Shown: positions 20,682-30,024 of the stretch, piece after piece
Layout: the number at the start of each line of letters is the position of its first letter
Position numbering within the stretch: position 1 is the first letter of the stretch
Assembly (NCBI GenBank): GCA_937924335.1
Contig: CALDWW010000075.1
Location: forward strand, 1 to 54,430
Direction: 5' to 3'
Length of the DNA stretch: 54,430 bases
Source: an uncultured Gammaproteobacteria bacterium
GTDB lineage: Bacteria > Pseudomonadota > Gammaproteobacteria > Steroidobacterales > XN24
Notes under the pieces: model-generated
Told to the model about the DNA's origin: nothing
Databases searched by the model: none
What the model saw: the letters and a program-made list of their open reading frames with translations, nothing else
Position numbers and translations under genes: made by a program

Positions 20682-21468
20682 GCCGCTCGACCTCGATGAC
20701 GCCCTGCATAAAGTGGACGGCCCGACCAGTAATAGCGACCCGATCCCCCCTGACGTGACAGCCCACTCTTCCGCCACGGCCGGATAGCTGTCTGGCGCGA
20801 AGATTCTGCCTGCCGAGGCGCTCGGCCCAGAATGGCGCCAGCGTGCAGTAGGCGGAACCCGTGACCGGGTCCTCCGGCACGCCGACAGCCGGTGCGAAGA
20901 ATCGGGCGACGAAATCAACCTCATCCCCCCCGGCCGTAACGATCACACCGGTATGACCTAACGCCGCGACTCTTGCCATGTCGGGATCCACCCCCAGCAC
21001 GGCCGATTCCGATTCGAGTTCCGCGAGATAGTAGTCTGCTCGCCATTCCGAGACAGGTCGTTTCCCGAGTGCATCGGCCAACGCACCCTCCGTGTCCTCG
21101 GCAATCGCTGACCTGGCCGGGAAGTCCATCTCGATGTCCTCGCCGTCGAAGCTCACACCCAGAACTCCGCCCCGGGAACGGAACCTGATGCTACTGACTC
21201 CGGGGTCCAGGTACCGCCTGACCACCGCAGCGCTGGCCAGCGTTGCATGACCGCAGAGATCGACCTCGGCGACTGGAGTCATCCATCGGATGCCCCACTC
21301 CCCATCTTCCAGTGGCCGGATAAAGGCCGTCTCCGAAAGATTGTGTTCCGCGGCAATCGACTGCATGAGGCCCGGATCCGGCCAGTCGGGGACGACACAG
21401 ACTGCCGCGGGATTTCCGGTGAATGGTCGATCTGCAAACGCATCGACCCAGAAGACAGGGAGCCTCAA
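20671..21468 (-). CDS. PhzF family isomerase-like protein
   Basis: The 265-residue protein has the PhzF start (VFWVDAFADRPFTGNPAAVC) and the conserved Glu motif in NLSETAF, plus DPVTGSAYCTLAPFW in the second half, i.e. both diaminopimelate-epimerase-like lobes. No phenazine genes are nearby, so this is one of the many PhzF homologues of unknown substrate. It overlaps the stop/start of the upstream phosphatase by four bases and is translated with it. Confidence 0.9.
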   Translation of the reverse strand: MRLPVFWVDAFADRPFTGNPAAVCVVPDWPDPGLMQSIAAEHNLSETAFIRPLEDGEWGIRWMTPVAEVDLCGHATLASAAVVRRYLDPGVSSIRFRSRGGVLGVSFDGEDIEMDFPARSAIAEDTEGALADALGKRPVSEWRADYYLAELESESAVLGVDPDMARVAALGHTGVIVTAGGDEVDFVARFFAPAVGVPEDPVTGSAYCTLAPFWAERLGRQNLRARQLSGRGGRVGCHVRGDRVAITGRAVHFMQGVIEVERLRR

Positions 21469-22226
21469 AGTGCCGCCTGCACTGCGGGGTGTAACAGGCC
21501 GTTGCTGGCCAGCACGCTGGTCGTATCGAGACCGACCGCGGCCCCGTCCAGATCGGTAAAACGACCCCCGGCCTCCTCCACGATCAGGGACAGGGCGGCG
21601 ATGTCCAGAATGTTCACGTCCGACTCGACTACGATGTCGATGCGTCCGGATGCGAGCAGGTGATAGTGATAAAAGTCACCGTAACCACGGACTCTGTCGA
21701 CACTGGAGACGATCCGTCCCCAGCGTGACCACCGATCGCTCCGCGCCAGTGTGCCGATGTTGCCCGTCGAGACCGTCGCCCTGCTCAAGGCATCGACATT
21801 GCTTACCTGGATTCGCTCGCCGTCCAACCACGCGCCCTCGCCGAGGGCAGCCCATGCCAGCTCCTCGAAAGCGGGCGCGCTGGACACGCCCACCACCATC
21901 CGGCCTGCGTGCATCAATGCGATCTGGGTCGAAAAAAATGGATAGTGCCGGATGAAGCTCTTCGTGCCATCGATCGGATCCACCAGCCAGAGATAGTCAG
22001 AGTCGTCCCGGCTACGGCCGGTTTCCTCGCCGTAGAAACCGTGATCGGGAAAGCGACTGGTCAGGAGCGATCGAATCGCCTTCTCCGCCTCGACATCCGC
22101 GATCGTGACCGGACTGGAATCGGCTTTTCGTTCGATATCCAGCTGGCCACGATAGTAGTGGTTGATGATTGCCGCGGCGCTCTGCGCTGCCTCGCGAGCG
22201 GCATCCAGAAACGGCTTCGTATCCAT
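21465..22226 (-). CDS. Inositol monophosphatase family phosphatase, possibly histidinol phosphatase
   Basis: The 253-residue metal-dependent phosphatase has GEETG (Glu67, Glu68), DPIDGT (residues 83-88) and SDVNILDIAAL, the three metal-site motifs of the IMPase superfamily. The last motif, with an Asp-Ile-Ala-Ala core, resembles HisN-type histidinol-phosphatases more than classical SuhB. No his gene is in the window, so substrate is not settled. It is the first gene of a pair with PhzF and is divergent from the btuB riboswitch. Confidence 0.85.
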   Translation of the reverse strand: MDTKPFLDAAREAAQSAAAIINHYYRGQLDIERKADSSPVTIADVEAEKAIRSLLTSRFPDHGFYGEETGRSRDDSDYLWLVDPIDGTKSFIRHYPFFSTQIALMHAGRMVVGVSSAPAFEELAWAALGEGAWLDGERIQVSNVDALSRATVSTGNIGTLARSDRWSRWGRIVSSVDRVRGYGDFYHYHLLASGRIDIVVESDVNILDIAALSLIVEEAGGRFTDLDGAAVGLDTTSVLASNGLLHPAVQAAL

Positions 22227-22284
22227 CGATCTGCCTCTGTGTGCGATCCTCTATTTTAACCTTCATGAGCTTGCGGGCGCTTCC

Positions 22285-22313
22285 TTGACAGCCTTAGGAG
22301 CGACGCCTAGAGT
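22285..22313 (+). promoter_or_regulatory. Promoter of the btuB riboswitch transcript
   Basis: A perfect -35 TTGACA (22285-22290), a 17-base spacer and a -10 TAGAGT (22308-22313, 4 of 6). The predicted start near 22320 lies at the 5' edge of the cobalamin riboswitch. Confidence 0.7.
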
Positions 22314-22320
22314 GACGAGC

Positions 22321-22533
22321 ACCTGCAGGGTGTGTCCGACAACGCGTGTCGGCACAACGGGAAGCCGGTGATCCGTCAAGGAGATTCCGGCGCTGCCCCC
22401 GCAACGGTGATCGAGTCAAGAACGCATTGCCGATCGAGTGACGCCGATCGGAGCCACTGTGCCAAAAGCACGGGAAGGTGATGTGTTTCGAGGCAGAACC
22501 CTCGCTCGTCAGCCCGGAGACCGACTCTCAGGT
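22321..22533 (+). ncRNA. Cobalamin riboswitch (adenosylcobalamin-type leader)
   Basis: The conserved blocks occur in order: GGGAAGCCGGTGA (22359-22371), GCTGCCCCCGCAACGGT (22392-22408), a GGGAAGG segment near 22472 and the B12 box AGCCCGGAGACC (22511-22522). It lies between a good promoter and btuB. In the expression region downstream there is a perfect GCAGTC-GGT-GACTGC hairpin (22564-22578) that can be extended by GGAGGG (22551-22556) pairing with CCCTCT (22579-22584). No U-run follows, so control is more likely at translation or through Rho than by an intrinsic terminator. Confidence 0.95.
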
Positions 22534-22649
22534 AAATGCGCCGGATCTGCGGAGGGCGGATCAGCAGTCGGTGACTGCCCCTCTGGACTCCCTTCCGGTT
22601 TTCATACCGCTTGCGTGTGCGGGCGTGCGCGCGCGGGGAGACAGTGCCG

Positions 22650-24476
22650 ATGAATTTCCTGCCTTTATTCCTCATGTGGCTGGTCGCCGCAGTTATTCCT
22701 GTGCCCGCTCTCGCCGACGGCGCCCTGCTGGAGCCCGTCGTGGTGACCGCGACACGCACTGCCGTCACCCGCGATCGGGTACTCGCCCCCGTCACGATCA
22801 TCGACCGGGACGAGCTGGACAGGAGTAGCGCATCTGACATTGCAGAGTTGCTCAGATTCCACGGCGGCATCGAGGTGGCCCGCACGGGTGGGCCCGGGCA
22901 GGCGACGTCCGTCTTCATCAGGGGGGCCGAGAGCAATCACACGCTGGTCCTGCTGGACGGGGTTAAACTGAATTCGGGGACTTCTGGCATCGCCGCCATC
23001 CAGGACATCTCTCCGGACCTGATCGAGCGCATAGAGGTGGTCAAGGGCCCGCGGTCCTCTCTGTACGGTTCGGAAGCAGTCGGCGGCGTGATCAATGTGA
23101 TCACCCGTCGTGATGGTGCTCCGCTGAGCGCAGGGGCCGAAGCCGGAGCCGGACGCTACGACACAAGGCGGGCCGCTGGCCGGATCGGCTGGTCAGGCGA
23201 AGATATCGCCGCGGGCGCCAATGTTTCCTGGTACGACACCGATGGATTTCCGACGCTTGAGGCGAGTGATGACGACGCCGGCTATGACAATCTGAGTGTC
23301 GATCTCTGGAGCCGGGCCAGCGTCGGCAGCGTAGATCTGGACGCCGGTTACTGGCGCGCTGCAGGGACGACAGAGTATTCGGACTTCTTCCTTGCGCCTG
23401 TCCAGCAGGACTACACGAACCACGTCACCCGGGTCGGGATCGGCGTTACGCCACTGCAGAACTGGAGTTCCAAGTTGACTCTTAGCCGCGCCGTGGACGA
23501 TATCGAGCAGGGCCAGGGCGCATTCAATCCGTCGGACTTCACCAAGACAGACCGGATCGCCGCTGATTGGCAGAACACTATCGACGGCCCGGCGGGCATT
23601 CAGTTGGTTGCCGGTGCCAATCTATCGCGGGAAGAGACCTCTGGGCTGATATTCGGCAGCCGTCTGGAAGACTCGCCTGGCTCCGGTGACGTCAAGATCG
23701 ACGTCAATGCGGCTTATGCCGAGGCGACATATGCCCGGGGCCGTCAACAGTTCCTGGCCGCGGCTCGCTACACCGATCACGATATCTTCGGCAGCCAGGA
23801 AAGCTGGAACGCGGAGTATGGCTTCGACATCGTTGACGGGTTGAGATTGTCAGCCGGCGCCGGGCGCGCCTTCCGGGCCCCGACCAGTCTTGAGCTCTAT
23901 GGTTTTGGCGGTAACCCGCAGCTGGAACCGGAGATATCCAGAAACATCGAGGCTTCGATCTCCGGCGAGTTCGGCTCCCGGCACCGTTACGCGTTGACTG
24001 CATTTCGGAACCAGATCGACGATCTGATCGAATTCGTGTTCACAGATCCGGAAAACTTCGTCGGGGAGAACCGCAACGTCGAGGAAGCCGAGATCGAGGG
24101 CGTCGAGTTGTCCTACGCCTACCAAGGACAGAGTTGGCGGTTGCGTAGTGAGATCACGTTACAGGACCCGAAGAACAAGTCTGACGACGAACGGCTGTTG
24201 CGACGGGCCAGGCAGATGTTCACGCTCTCGCTGGTAAGGCGGATAGGTGAGCACGATGTTGGACTCGACGTACTGGCGACTGATGATCGAGAGGACTTCG
24301 GCGGAGCCAGGCTGGCGGGCTACGTGCTTGCCAACCTGACGTCGAGATTCCGCATTGGAGAACATTGGCAGATCAAGGCGAACGTGGAGAACATTCTGGA
24401 CACGGACTACCAGCTCGCTGACGGATATCGCTCCGCCGGCCGTGGTCTGTACGCCTCCCTCGCCTATAGTTATTGA
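22650..24476 (+). CDS. btuB: TonB-dependent vitamin B12 outer-membrane receptor
   Basis: The 608-residue precursor has a signal peptide ending ALA (about residue 22), a TonB box (EPVVVTA, residues 28-34), a plug domain with the GVKLNSG and VIEVVKGPRS-type motifs and a 22-strand barrel ending in aromatic SLAYSY. The ATG at 22650 has GGGGAG upstream; an extension to 22611 is unlikely. The riboswitch in its leader marks the ligand as cobalamin or a corrinoid. Eighteen bases separate it from the adenosyltransferase gene. Confidence 0.93.
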   Translation: MNFLPLFLMWLVAAVIPVPALADGALLEPVVVTATRTAVTRDRVLAPVTIIDRDELDRSSASDIAELLRFHGGIEVARTGGPGQATSVFIRGAESNHTLVLLDGVKLNSGTSGIAAIQDISPDLIERIEVVKGPRSSLYGSEAVGGVINVITRRDGAPLSAGAEAGAGRYDTRRAAGRIGWSGEDIAAGANVSWYDTDGFPTLEASDDDAGYDNLSVDLWSRASVGSVDLDAGYWRAAGTTEYSDFFLAPVQQDYTNHVTRVGIGVTPLQNWSSKLTLSRAVDDIEQGQGAFNPSDFTKTDRIAADWQNTIDGPAGIQLVAGANLSREETSGLIFGSRLEDSPGSGDVKIDVNAAYAEATYARGRQQFLAAARYTDHDIFGSQESWNAEYGFDIVDGLRLSAGAGRAFRAPTSLELYGFGGNPQLEPEISRNIEASISGEFGSRHRYALTAFRNQIDDLIEFVFTDPENFVGENRNVEEAEIEGVELSYAYQGQSWRLRSEITLQDPKNKSDDERLLRRARQMFTLSLVRRIGEHDVGLDVLATDDREDFGGARLAGYVLANLTSRFRIGEHWQIKANVENILDTDYQLADGYRSAGRGLYASLAYSY

Positions 24477-24494
24477 AGAGTTCCGGGAGATCTG

Positions 24495-25043
24495 ATGGGC
24501 AACCGCCTGAGCAAAATCTACACGCGCACGGGGGATGACGGCACGACCGGACTCGGTGATGGCACGCGGGTGCCCAAGGACCACCCGCGGGTCGAGGCCT
24601 ATGGCTCGGTCGACGAGGTCAACAGCGCAATCGGTGTCGTGCTCACCACCCCCGATCTGCCGGAAGAACTCGTCGAATGTCTGACCAACGTGCAGCACGA
24701 CCTGTTCGACCTTGGTGGTGAGTTGTGTATCCCGGGACACGTCTTGATGACATCCGGACACGTCGCCCGGCTGGAATCAGCCCTCGATCTGTTCAATCAG
24801 CAACTCCCGCCGCTCAAGGACTTCATCCTCCCTGCCGGCGGGGGCGGAGCCGCGAGTACACACATGGCCAGGGCCATCTGCCGGCGGGCAGAGCGTCGCA
24901 TCTGGACCCTTGCGACGAGTGAGGACGTCAACCCGGAAGTGCCACGCTATCTGAATCGACTCTCCGACCTGCTGTTCGTACTGGCAAGGGTGCTCGCGCG
25001 GTCAGCCGACGGGACCGAGACCCTCTGGCGACACGATCGCTAA
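24495..25043 (+). CDS. pduO: Cob(I)alamin adenosyltransferase, PduO type
   Basis: The 182-residue enzyme makes adenosylcobalamin from ATP and cob(I)alamin. The N-terminal KIYTRTGDDGTTGLGDG phosphate loop, VEAYGSVDEVNSAIG, and the later LPAGG and CRRAERR motifs are those of the PduO family, not CobA. Shares the btuB transcript, so the same riboswitch should govern uptake and conversion. Its stop overlaps the convergent btuF stop. Confidence 0.95.
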   Translation: MGNRLSKIYTRTGDDGTTGLGDGTRVPKDHPRVEAYGSVDEVNSAIGVVLTTPDLPEELVECLTNVQHDLFDLGGELCIPGHVLMTSGHVARLESALDLFNQQLPPLKDFILPAGGGGAASTHMARAICRRAERRIWTLATSEDVNPEVPRYLNRLSDLLFVLARVLARSADGTETLWRHDR

Positions 25044-25882
25044 CTTTCGCGCGGCCGCGCTCTATCGATCAGCTCGCAGACCTGCCGTGTCCCTTCGATC
25101 AGACGCAGACTCTGCCGCGCGATCTGGTCTCCGTCCACGACGAACATGTGATCGTCCCGTACTGCTGTCATCCGGCGGAATCGGCGCCAGCGAGCCAGGG
25201 GATCATCGCCGGCCCGGGCAGGCGTGAGGATAATCTGCGGGTCGGCTGCGACTACCGACTCCTCGCTCACGACGGCGGCCAGCTGTTGCAGGTCAGCAAA
25301 GACATTGAGTCCACCGCACGCTTCTATGACCTTGCCGATCAGTTGGTCGGCGCCGACAGTGAACAGCGGTCGCTCCGAGACCTGGAAAAACACCCGCACC
25401 GGAACTCGCCCGGAATACTCGCGCTGCAAATCGGCAAAACTGTTTCTGAAGCTTGCGGCGCGCGGGCCAGCGACATTTGCGGTCCCGGCAAGTCGCCCGA
25501 TCCTCTCCAGTGCGTCGGCGACGCCGGCAGGGTCGAGGATCTCAATCGCCTCCACCTGGTAGCCGCTCTGCTGCAACTGTGTGATGACCGAGTCCGGAGT
25601 GCCACCCCTCCAGGCGAGAACCAGGTCCGGTTCGAGGTTTGCCAGACGTTCTCGATCCAGCCGGAATGCATCACCCACCCGCGGTATCGCGCGGGCCTCC
25701 GGCGGGTAGTCGCTGTATTCCACGGCGCCCACGAGCAGGCTCCCCGCGCCCGCGTCGAAGACCAGTTCGGTGAGATGCGGAGCGAGAGAAACGACTCTCT
25801 TGGCGGGTGCTGATCCGGCCCAGACCGAAACTGCAAGGAACAGGCAAAGAACGGCGGCCAGTCGCCAGCCGGCTCGGCTCAT
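25040..25882 (-). CDS. btuF: Periplasmic cobalamin-binding protein
   Basis: The 280-residue protein has a signal peptide (about residues 1-27, ending in APA) and the class III binding-protein start RVVSLAPHLTELVFDAGAG, with GVPRVGD-like and ACGGLNVF motifs typical of BtuF. It captures B12 in the periplasm for a BtuCD importer. No riboswitch is visible on this strand. It overlaps the upstream ampE gene by four bases. Confidence 0.9.
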   Translation of the reverse strand: MSRAGWRLAAVLCLFLAVSVWAGSAPAKRVVSLAPHLTELVFDAGAGSLLVGAVEYSDYPPEARAIPRVGDAFRLDRERLANLEPDLVLAWRGGTPDSVITQLQQSGYQVEAIEILDPAGVADALERIGRLAGTANVAGPRAASFRNSFADLQREYSGRVPVRVFFQVSERPLFTVGADQLIGKVIEACGGLNVFADLQQLAAVVSEESVVAADPQIILTPARAGDDPLARWRRFRRMTAVRDDHMFVVDGDQIARQSLRLIEGTRQVCELIDRARPRES

Positions 25883-26775
25883 GCAGCGCCGCCGACGATG
25901 GTCAATACGGATATCACGGTCACCCAGACAAGCAGCGTCCGGTTGACGAGCCGCATGGCGGCCCGGATCGGCTGCAGCGCGGCTTCACTACTGAACTGCT
26001 CGCGGATGGCACCGCGACCGGCGCAGGCCAGCACGTCATCGCTGACGTGGAAGAACTTGTCGGAACAGTCTTCGTAGTACGCCTTCCAGTCCGACACGGC
26101 GTCCTCGAAGCTGCCTGCCATGGCGTAACCCACTGCCAGCAGCCGTGCGGGCAACCAGGCCAGCAGGCCGTACAAGGACTGCACCACGATCAGATATCGC
26201 GGTTGGGGGTCTCCGCGCTCGCGGGCTCTTCCCGCCTCGAAAACCGCGCGCCGGCGCATGAGGTCGGTGACCCGGAAAAGCCAGGCCCCGGTGGCTCCCA
26301 GCACCATGAACCAGAAGATCACCCCGAATATCCGGTTGTTGGCCTGCACCAGCACGGCCTCTTCGACGGCCAGGACACGGCGTCCCTCTTCGCCCGGCGC
26401 GTCGCTCTCTATCAACTCCTTCGTCAACCGTTTGACGGCCTCCTGATCGTCGCTTTCCACCGCTTCAGCGTAGTCGTCGACCTCTCTGCCCAGGTCACGG
26501 GGGCCCAGACTGAAGACCAATACGAGGGCGGCAAACCCGATATAAATCAGGCCATTGAGGATGTCACTGAAGGCGATCGCCAGACCGAGGATAGGGAGGG
26601 CAGGCAGGCCGATGGCCAGAGCCGCGACCAGGTATGCGACCGGCCGCGAAAGTCCGGCCACCCGGGCAAGCGCAGCGTCGAAATACGGGTCAAGCCATCG
26701 CAACTCGCGAAGGTGCAGGGCCCGGGTCGCTGTCCTCTCGAAGAGGAGTCCCAGGAAAAGTGCGATGAGTTTCAT
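25879..26775 (-). CDS. ampE: AmpE-like inner-membrane protein
   Basis: The 298-residue protein has about four hydrophobic segments (residues 1-20, 45-95, 150-170 and 275-298) and the AmpE-type start with FER and central INN/NRIFGVIFWFMVLG block. AmpE is linked to AmpD and to beta-lactamase induction in enterobacteria but its reaction is unknown. The 35-base gap after ampD supports the classic ampDE operon, here extended by btuF. No ampC or ampR is in the window. Confidence 0.88.
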   Translation of the reverse strand: MKLIALFLGLLFERTATRALHLRELRWLDPYFDAALARVAGLSRPVAYLVAALAIGLPALPILGLAIAFSDILNGLIYIGFAALVLVFSLGPRDLGREVDDYAEAVESDDQEAVKRLTKELIESDAPGEEGRRVLAVEEAVLVQANNRIFGVIFWFMVLGATGAWLFRVTDLMRRRAVFEAGRARERGDPQPRYLIVVQSLYGLLAWLPARLLAVGYAMAGSFEDAVSDWKAYYEDCSDKFFHVSDDVLACAGRGAIREQFSSEAALQPIRAAMRLVNRTLLVWVTVISVLTIVGGAA

Positions 26776-26810
26776 CCGGTGCCTTGGATCCCGACGCGAG
26801 TGGTAATCGA

Positions 26811-27380
26811 TTATACCCTTCGGGCGGGCCCCATCATCGTCTCCAGCATCGACCAGTCGAAGCCCGGTCCGGGGTCGGTTTTGCGCCCGGGGGCGATATC
26901 GCTGTGGCCGGCTATTCTCAAAGGAGCCAGCGAAGGATAAGCGTGACCGAGGGCATCGACGACGTCCACCAGAACCCGGTACTGAGCATCAGTAAAGCTG
27001 CCCTCGTCCGTACCTTCCAGCTCGATGCCGATCGAGAAGTCGTTGCAGCACTCACGACCCTCGAAACAGGATTCTCCGGCATGCCAGGCGCGACGATGAA
27101 ACGGCACGAACTGGATCGTTCCGCCGTCACGGCGGATCAGCAGGTGAGCGGACACCTCAAGATCGGCGATGGTCCTGAAATAAGGATGCGCTGACGGCTC
27201 AAGGCAGTTGGTGAACAGTCGTTCTATATGAGGGCCGCCAAACTCCCCGGGCGGCAGGCTGATGCTGTGAACCACGATGAGTTCCGGAGGACAGGCCCCG
27301 GGCCGCTCATCCTGGTTGGGAGACGGCACCTGCGTAGCTGCATCAAGCAAGCCGGTTTCGACATCGACGAGCATGTTCAC
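26811..27380 (-). CDS. ampD: 1,6-anhydro-N-acetylmuramyl-L-alanine amidase AmpD
   Basis: The 189-residue cytoplasmic zinc amidase removes the peptide from anhydromuropeptides during murein recycling. Zinc-ligand positions are His38 (VVHSIS), His159 (GHSDIAPGRKTDPG) and Asp169, with the AmpD-specific CFEGRECCNDFSIGIELEG block. No signal peptide, as expected for AmpD. It is divergent from argE and its product feeds AnmK. Confidence 0.95.
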   Translation of the reverse strand: MNMLVDVETGLLDAATQVPSPNQDERPGACPPELIVVHSISLPPGEFGGPHIERLFTNCLEPSAHPYFRTIADLEVSAHLLIRRDGGTIQFVPFHRRAWHAGESCFEGRECCNDFSIGIELEGTDEGSFTDAQYRVLVDVVDALGHAYPSLAPLRIAGHSDIAPGRKTDPGPGFDWSMLETMMGPARRV

Positions 27381-27460
27381 CCCGTTCTGAAGGACCCTGG
27401 ATGCATCATGCCGTGGTAGCCATCCGGGCGCAAAACTTGCGTCCCGCCTCCTGGATTCCC

Positions 27461-28648
27461 ATGATCGTCTTCATGACCATGCAACTACCACCGCTTGAAA
27501 CAATGATCGCCCAGCTGATCGCATCGCCTTCGGTCAGCTCCGTCCAGCCCGACCTGGACCAGAGCAACCGTGAGGTCTGCGAACTGCTGGCGGACTGGGC
27601 CGAGAGCCTCGGATTCGAAGCCACCCTGATGCCGGTGCCGGGCAACACCGGCAAGTACAACCTCATCGCCAGACTGGGCAGCGGCCCGGGCGGGATGGTG
27701 CTGTCCGGGCACAGCGATACCGTGCCGTGGGACGATGGGAAGTGGTCTCTTGATCCTTTCAAGGCGGAGAGAAGGGACGGCCGGATCTACGGGCTGGGGA
27801 CCGCGGACATGAAGTCGTTTCTCGCCATCGCTCTGCAAGCTGCGGCCTCAATCGACCGGGGGTCGCTACGATCGCCGGTGACGATCCTCGCAACGGCGGA
27901 CGAGGAGAGCACCATGAGCGGTGCCCGCGCGCTGGTCGAGTCGGAGACGCATCTCGGCCGGGTGGCGATCATCGGCGAGCCTACGGACTTGCGCCCCATC
28001 AATCTCCACAAGGGGATCCTGATGGAGGGGATCCGACTCATCGGCTCCAGTGGACATTCGAGCAACCCGGCTCTCGGCCGCAATGCGCTGGACGGGATGA
28101 TGGAGGTCGTCGAGGCCCTGAAGGAGTTGCGCCGGGAGTTTGCGGAGCGCTTCCGTGACCCGGGCTTCGAGGTGCCGGAGCCGACGCTGAATCTCGGCTA
28201 CATCCGGGGTGGCGACAATGCCAACCGCATCTGTGGTGAGTGTGAGATGCATATCGACGTACGCCTGAACCCTGGCATGACGGTAGCAAGCTGCCGTTCC
28301 GCCATTCGCGAACGCATCCGCGAGCGGCTGGCCGGGAGCGGGCTTGAAGTGAGATTCGACGCGCTTTTCGAAGGCGTCGACCCGATGACCTGCGATCATC
28401 GCGGACAGCTTGTCGAGACCTGTGAGACCGAGACAGGTCACGATCGCGGCGCCGTTTGTTTCGGCACCGAGGGACCGTTCCTCCAGGCACTCGGCCTCGA
28501 GACGGTCATCCTGGGACCCGGGAGCATCGACCAGGCTCACCAGCCCGACGAGTTCCTGGATCTCGCGAGCGCCGAGCAGGCCGTCGACCTCGTGGGCCGT
28601 CTGATCGACAAGTATTGCGTGCGACAACCCGAGGCGACATCGGAGTGA
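27461..28648 (+). CDS. argE: Acetylornithine deacetylase
   Basis: About 395 residues of an M20 metallo-deacetylase that converts N-acetylornithine to ornithine. Metal and catalytic motifs are SGHSDTVPWDDGKW, GTADMKSF, DEESTMSGA and the C-terminal GPGSIDQAHQPDEF. The start is ambiguous: ATGs at 27461, 27470 and 27479 lie close together with only a weak GGA upstream of the first; a longer frame from 27401 adds a non-homologous leader. The stop overlaps the bioA GTG. Confidence 0.93.
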   Translation: MIVFMTMQLPPLETMIAQLIASPSVSSVQPDLDQSNREVCELLADWAESLGFEATLMPVPGNTGKYNLIARLGSGPGGMVLSGHSDTVPWDDGKWSLDPFKAERRDGRIYGLGTADMKSFLAIALQAAASIDRGSLRSPVTILATADEESTMSGARALVESETHLGRVAIIGEPTDLRPINLHKGILMEGIRLIGSSGHSSNPALGRNALDGMMEVVEALKELRREFAERFRDPGFEVPEPTLNLGYIRGGDNANRICGECEMHIDVRLNPGMTVASCRSAIRERIRERLAGSGLEVRFDALFEGVDPMTCDHRGQLVETCETETGHDRGAVCFGTEGPFLQALGLETVILGPGSIDQAHQPDEFLDLASAEQAVDLVGRLIDKYCVRQPEATSE

Positions 28649-29997
28649 TCACAAATCAGGAACTCGTCGATCGCGATCGCCGGGTTGTGTGGCATCCCTG
28701 CAGCCAGATGAAGGACCACGAGTGGCTGCCGATGATCCCTATCCGGAGGGGAGAGGGTGTCTGGCTTGAAGACTTCGATGGCGGCAGATATCTGGACGCC
28801 GTCAGCTCCTGGTGGGTGAACATCTTCGGTCACGCCAATCCGCGGATTGCCAATGAGATTCGCCGACAGCTGGGAGAACTCGAGCACGTCATCCTGGCCG
28901 GATTTACCCACGAACCGGTTGTCCGACTATCCGAGATGCTGGTGGCGGCCACACCTCCGGGGCTGACGCGATGCTTCTTCGCCGACAACGGTTCCTCGGC
29001 CGTCGAGGTCGCACTGAAGATGAGCTTCCACTACTGGCTCAACCAGGGCAGGACCCGCAAGACCCGCTTTATCACGTTGTCCAACAGCTATCACGGCGAG
29101 ACTCTGGGCGCCCTGGCGGTGGGCGACGTAGCGCTCTACAAGGACACCTACGGCCCACTGTTGTTGCAGCCGATCACGGTGCAATCCCCTGATTGCTTCC
29201 TGCGCGAGGCCGGCAGCGACTGGAGAGAGCACAGCACGCGGGTGTTCGAGGAGATGGAGAAGTGTCTGGACGAGCATGCAGACGAGACGTGTGCGGTTAT
29301 AGTCGAGCCCCTGGTGCAGTGTGCGGGCGGCATGCGTATGTACCACCCGGAGTATCTCCGCCTGCTACGCGCGGCCTGCGACCGTTTTGGCGTACACCTT
29401 ATCGCTGACGAGATTGCCGTCGGCTTCGGCAGGACGGGGACGATGTTTGCCTGCGAGCAGGCCGGCATTTCGCCGGACTTCATGTGTCTTTCGAAAGGCC
29501 TGACCGGCGGCTTCCTGCCGCTCTCCGTCGTGCTCACAAGGGATCATGTCTACGATGCTTTCTACGACGACTACGCAACCCTGAAGGCTTTCCTGCACTC
29601 TCACAGCTATACCGGCAATCCTCTGGGTTGCGCCGCCGCCATCGCGACCATGGAGATATTCGGGGATGGCAACGTCCTGGAGCGGAACCGGGTCCTGGCG
29701 GAGTGCATGGCGGGTGCCGTTGAAGAATTAGTCGACCATCCCCACGTCGGGGAAATCCGGCAACACGGGATGATCCTCGCTATCGAGATGGTCAAGCGCC
29801 GGGCTGGGATGGAAGAGTTTCCATGGCAGGAACGCAGAGGACTCACTGTCTACCGACACGGATTGAACAACGGGGTTCTGTTGCGACCGCTTGGCAATGT
29901 AGTCTATTTCATGCCTCCTTATGTGATCGAGGAGGACGAGATCATGACGATGGCGCGGGTGGCACGAGAAGGCATCAGCCTCGCTACGGCGGGTTGA
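28645..29997 (+). CDS. bioA: Adenosylmethionine-8-amino-7-oxononanoate aminotransferase
   Basis: The 450-residue PLP enzyme of biotin synthesis transfers an amino group from SAM to KAPA. It has the WHPCSQMKDHE start, the SSWWVNIFGH substrate motif and the PLP lysine Lys284 in CLSKGLTGG. The GTG overlaps the argE stop and follows GAGG, so the two are translationally coupled. Earlier in-frame starts fall inside argE and are rejected. Other biotin genes are not in this window. Confidence 0.95.
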   Translation: MITNQELVDRDRRVVWHPCSQMKDHEWLPMIPIRRGEGVWLEDFDGGRYLDAVSSWWVNIFGHANPRIANEIRRQLGELEHVILAGFTHEPVVRLSEMLVAATPPGLTRCFFADNGSSAVEVALKMSFHYWLNQGRTRKTRFITLSNSYHGETLGALAVGDVALYKDTYGPLLLQPITVQSPDCFLREAGSDWREHSTRVFEEMEKCLDEHADETCAVIVEPLVQCAGGMRMYHPEYLRLLRAACDRFGVHLIADEIAVGFGRTGTMFACEQAGISPDFMCLSKGLTGGFLPLSVVLTRDHVYDAFYDDYATLKAFLHSHSYTGNPLGCAAAIATMEIFGDGNVLERNRVLAECMAGAVEELVDHPHVGEIRQHGMILAIEMVKRRAGMEEFPWQERRGLTVYRHGLNNGVLLRPLGNVVYFMPPYVIEEDEIMTMARVAREGISLATAG

Positions 29998-30024
29998 TTC
30001 CTGCGAGTCGAGGCTCACGGATCA

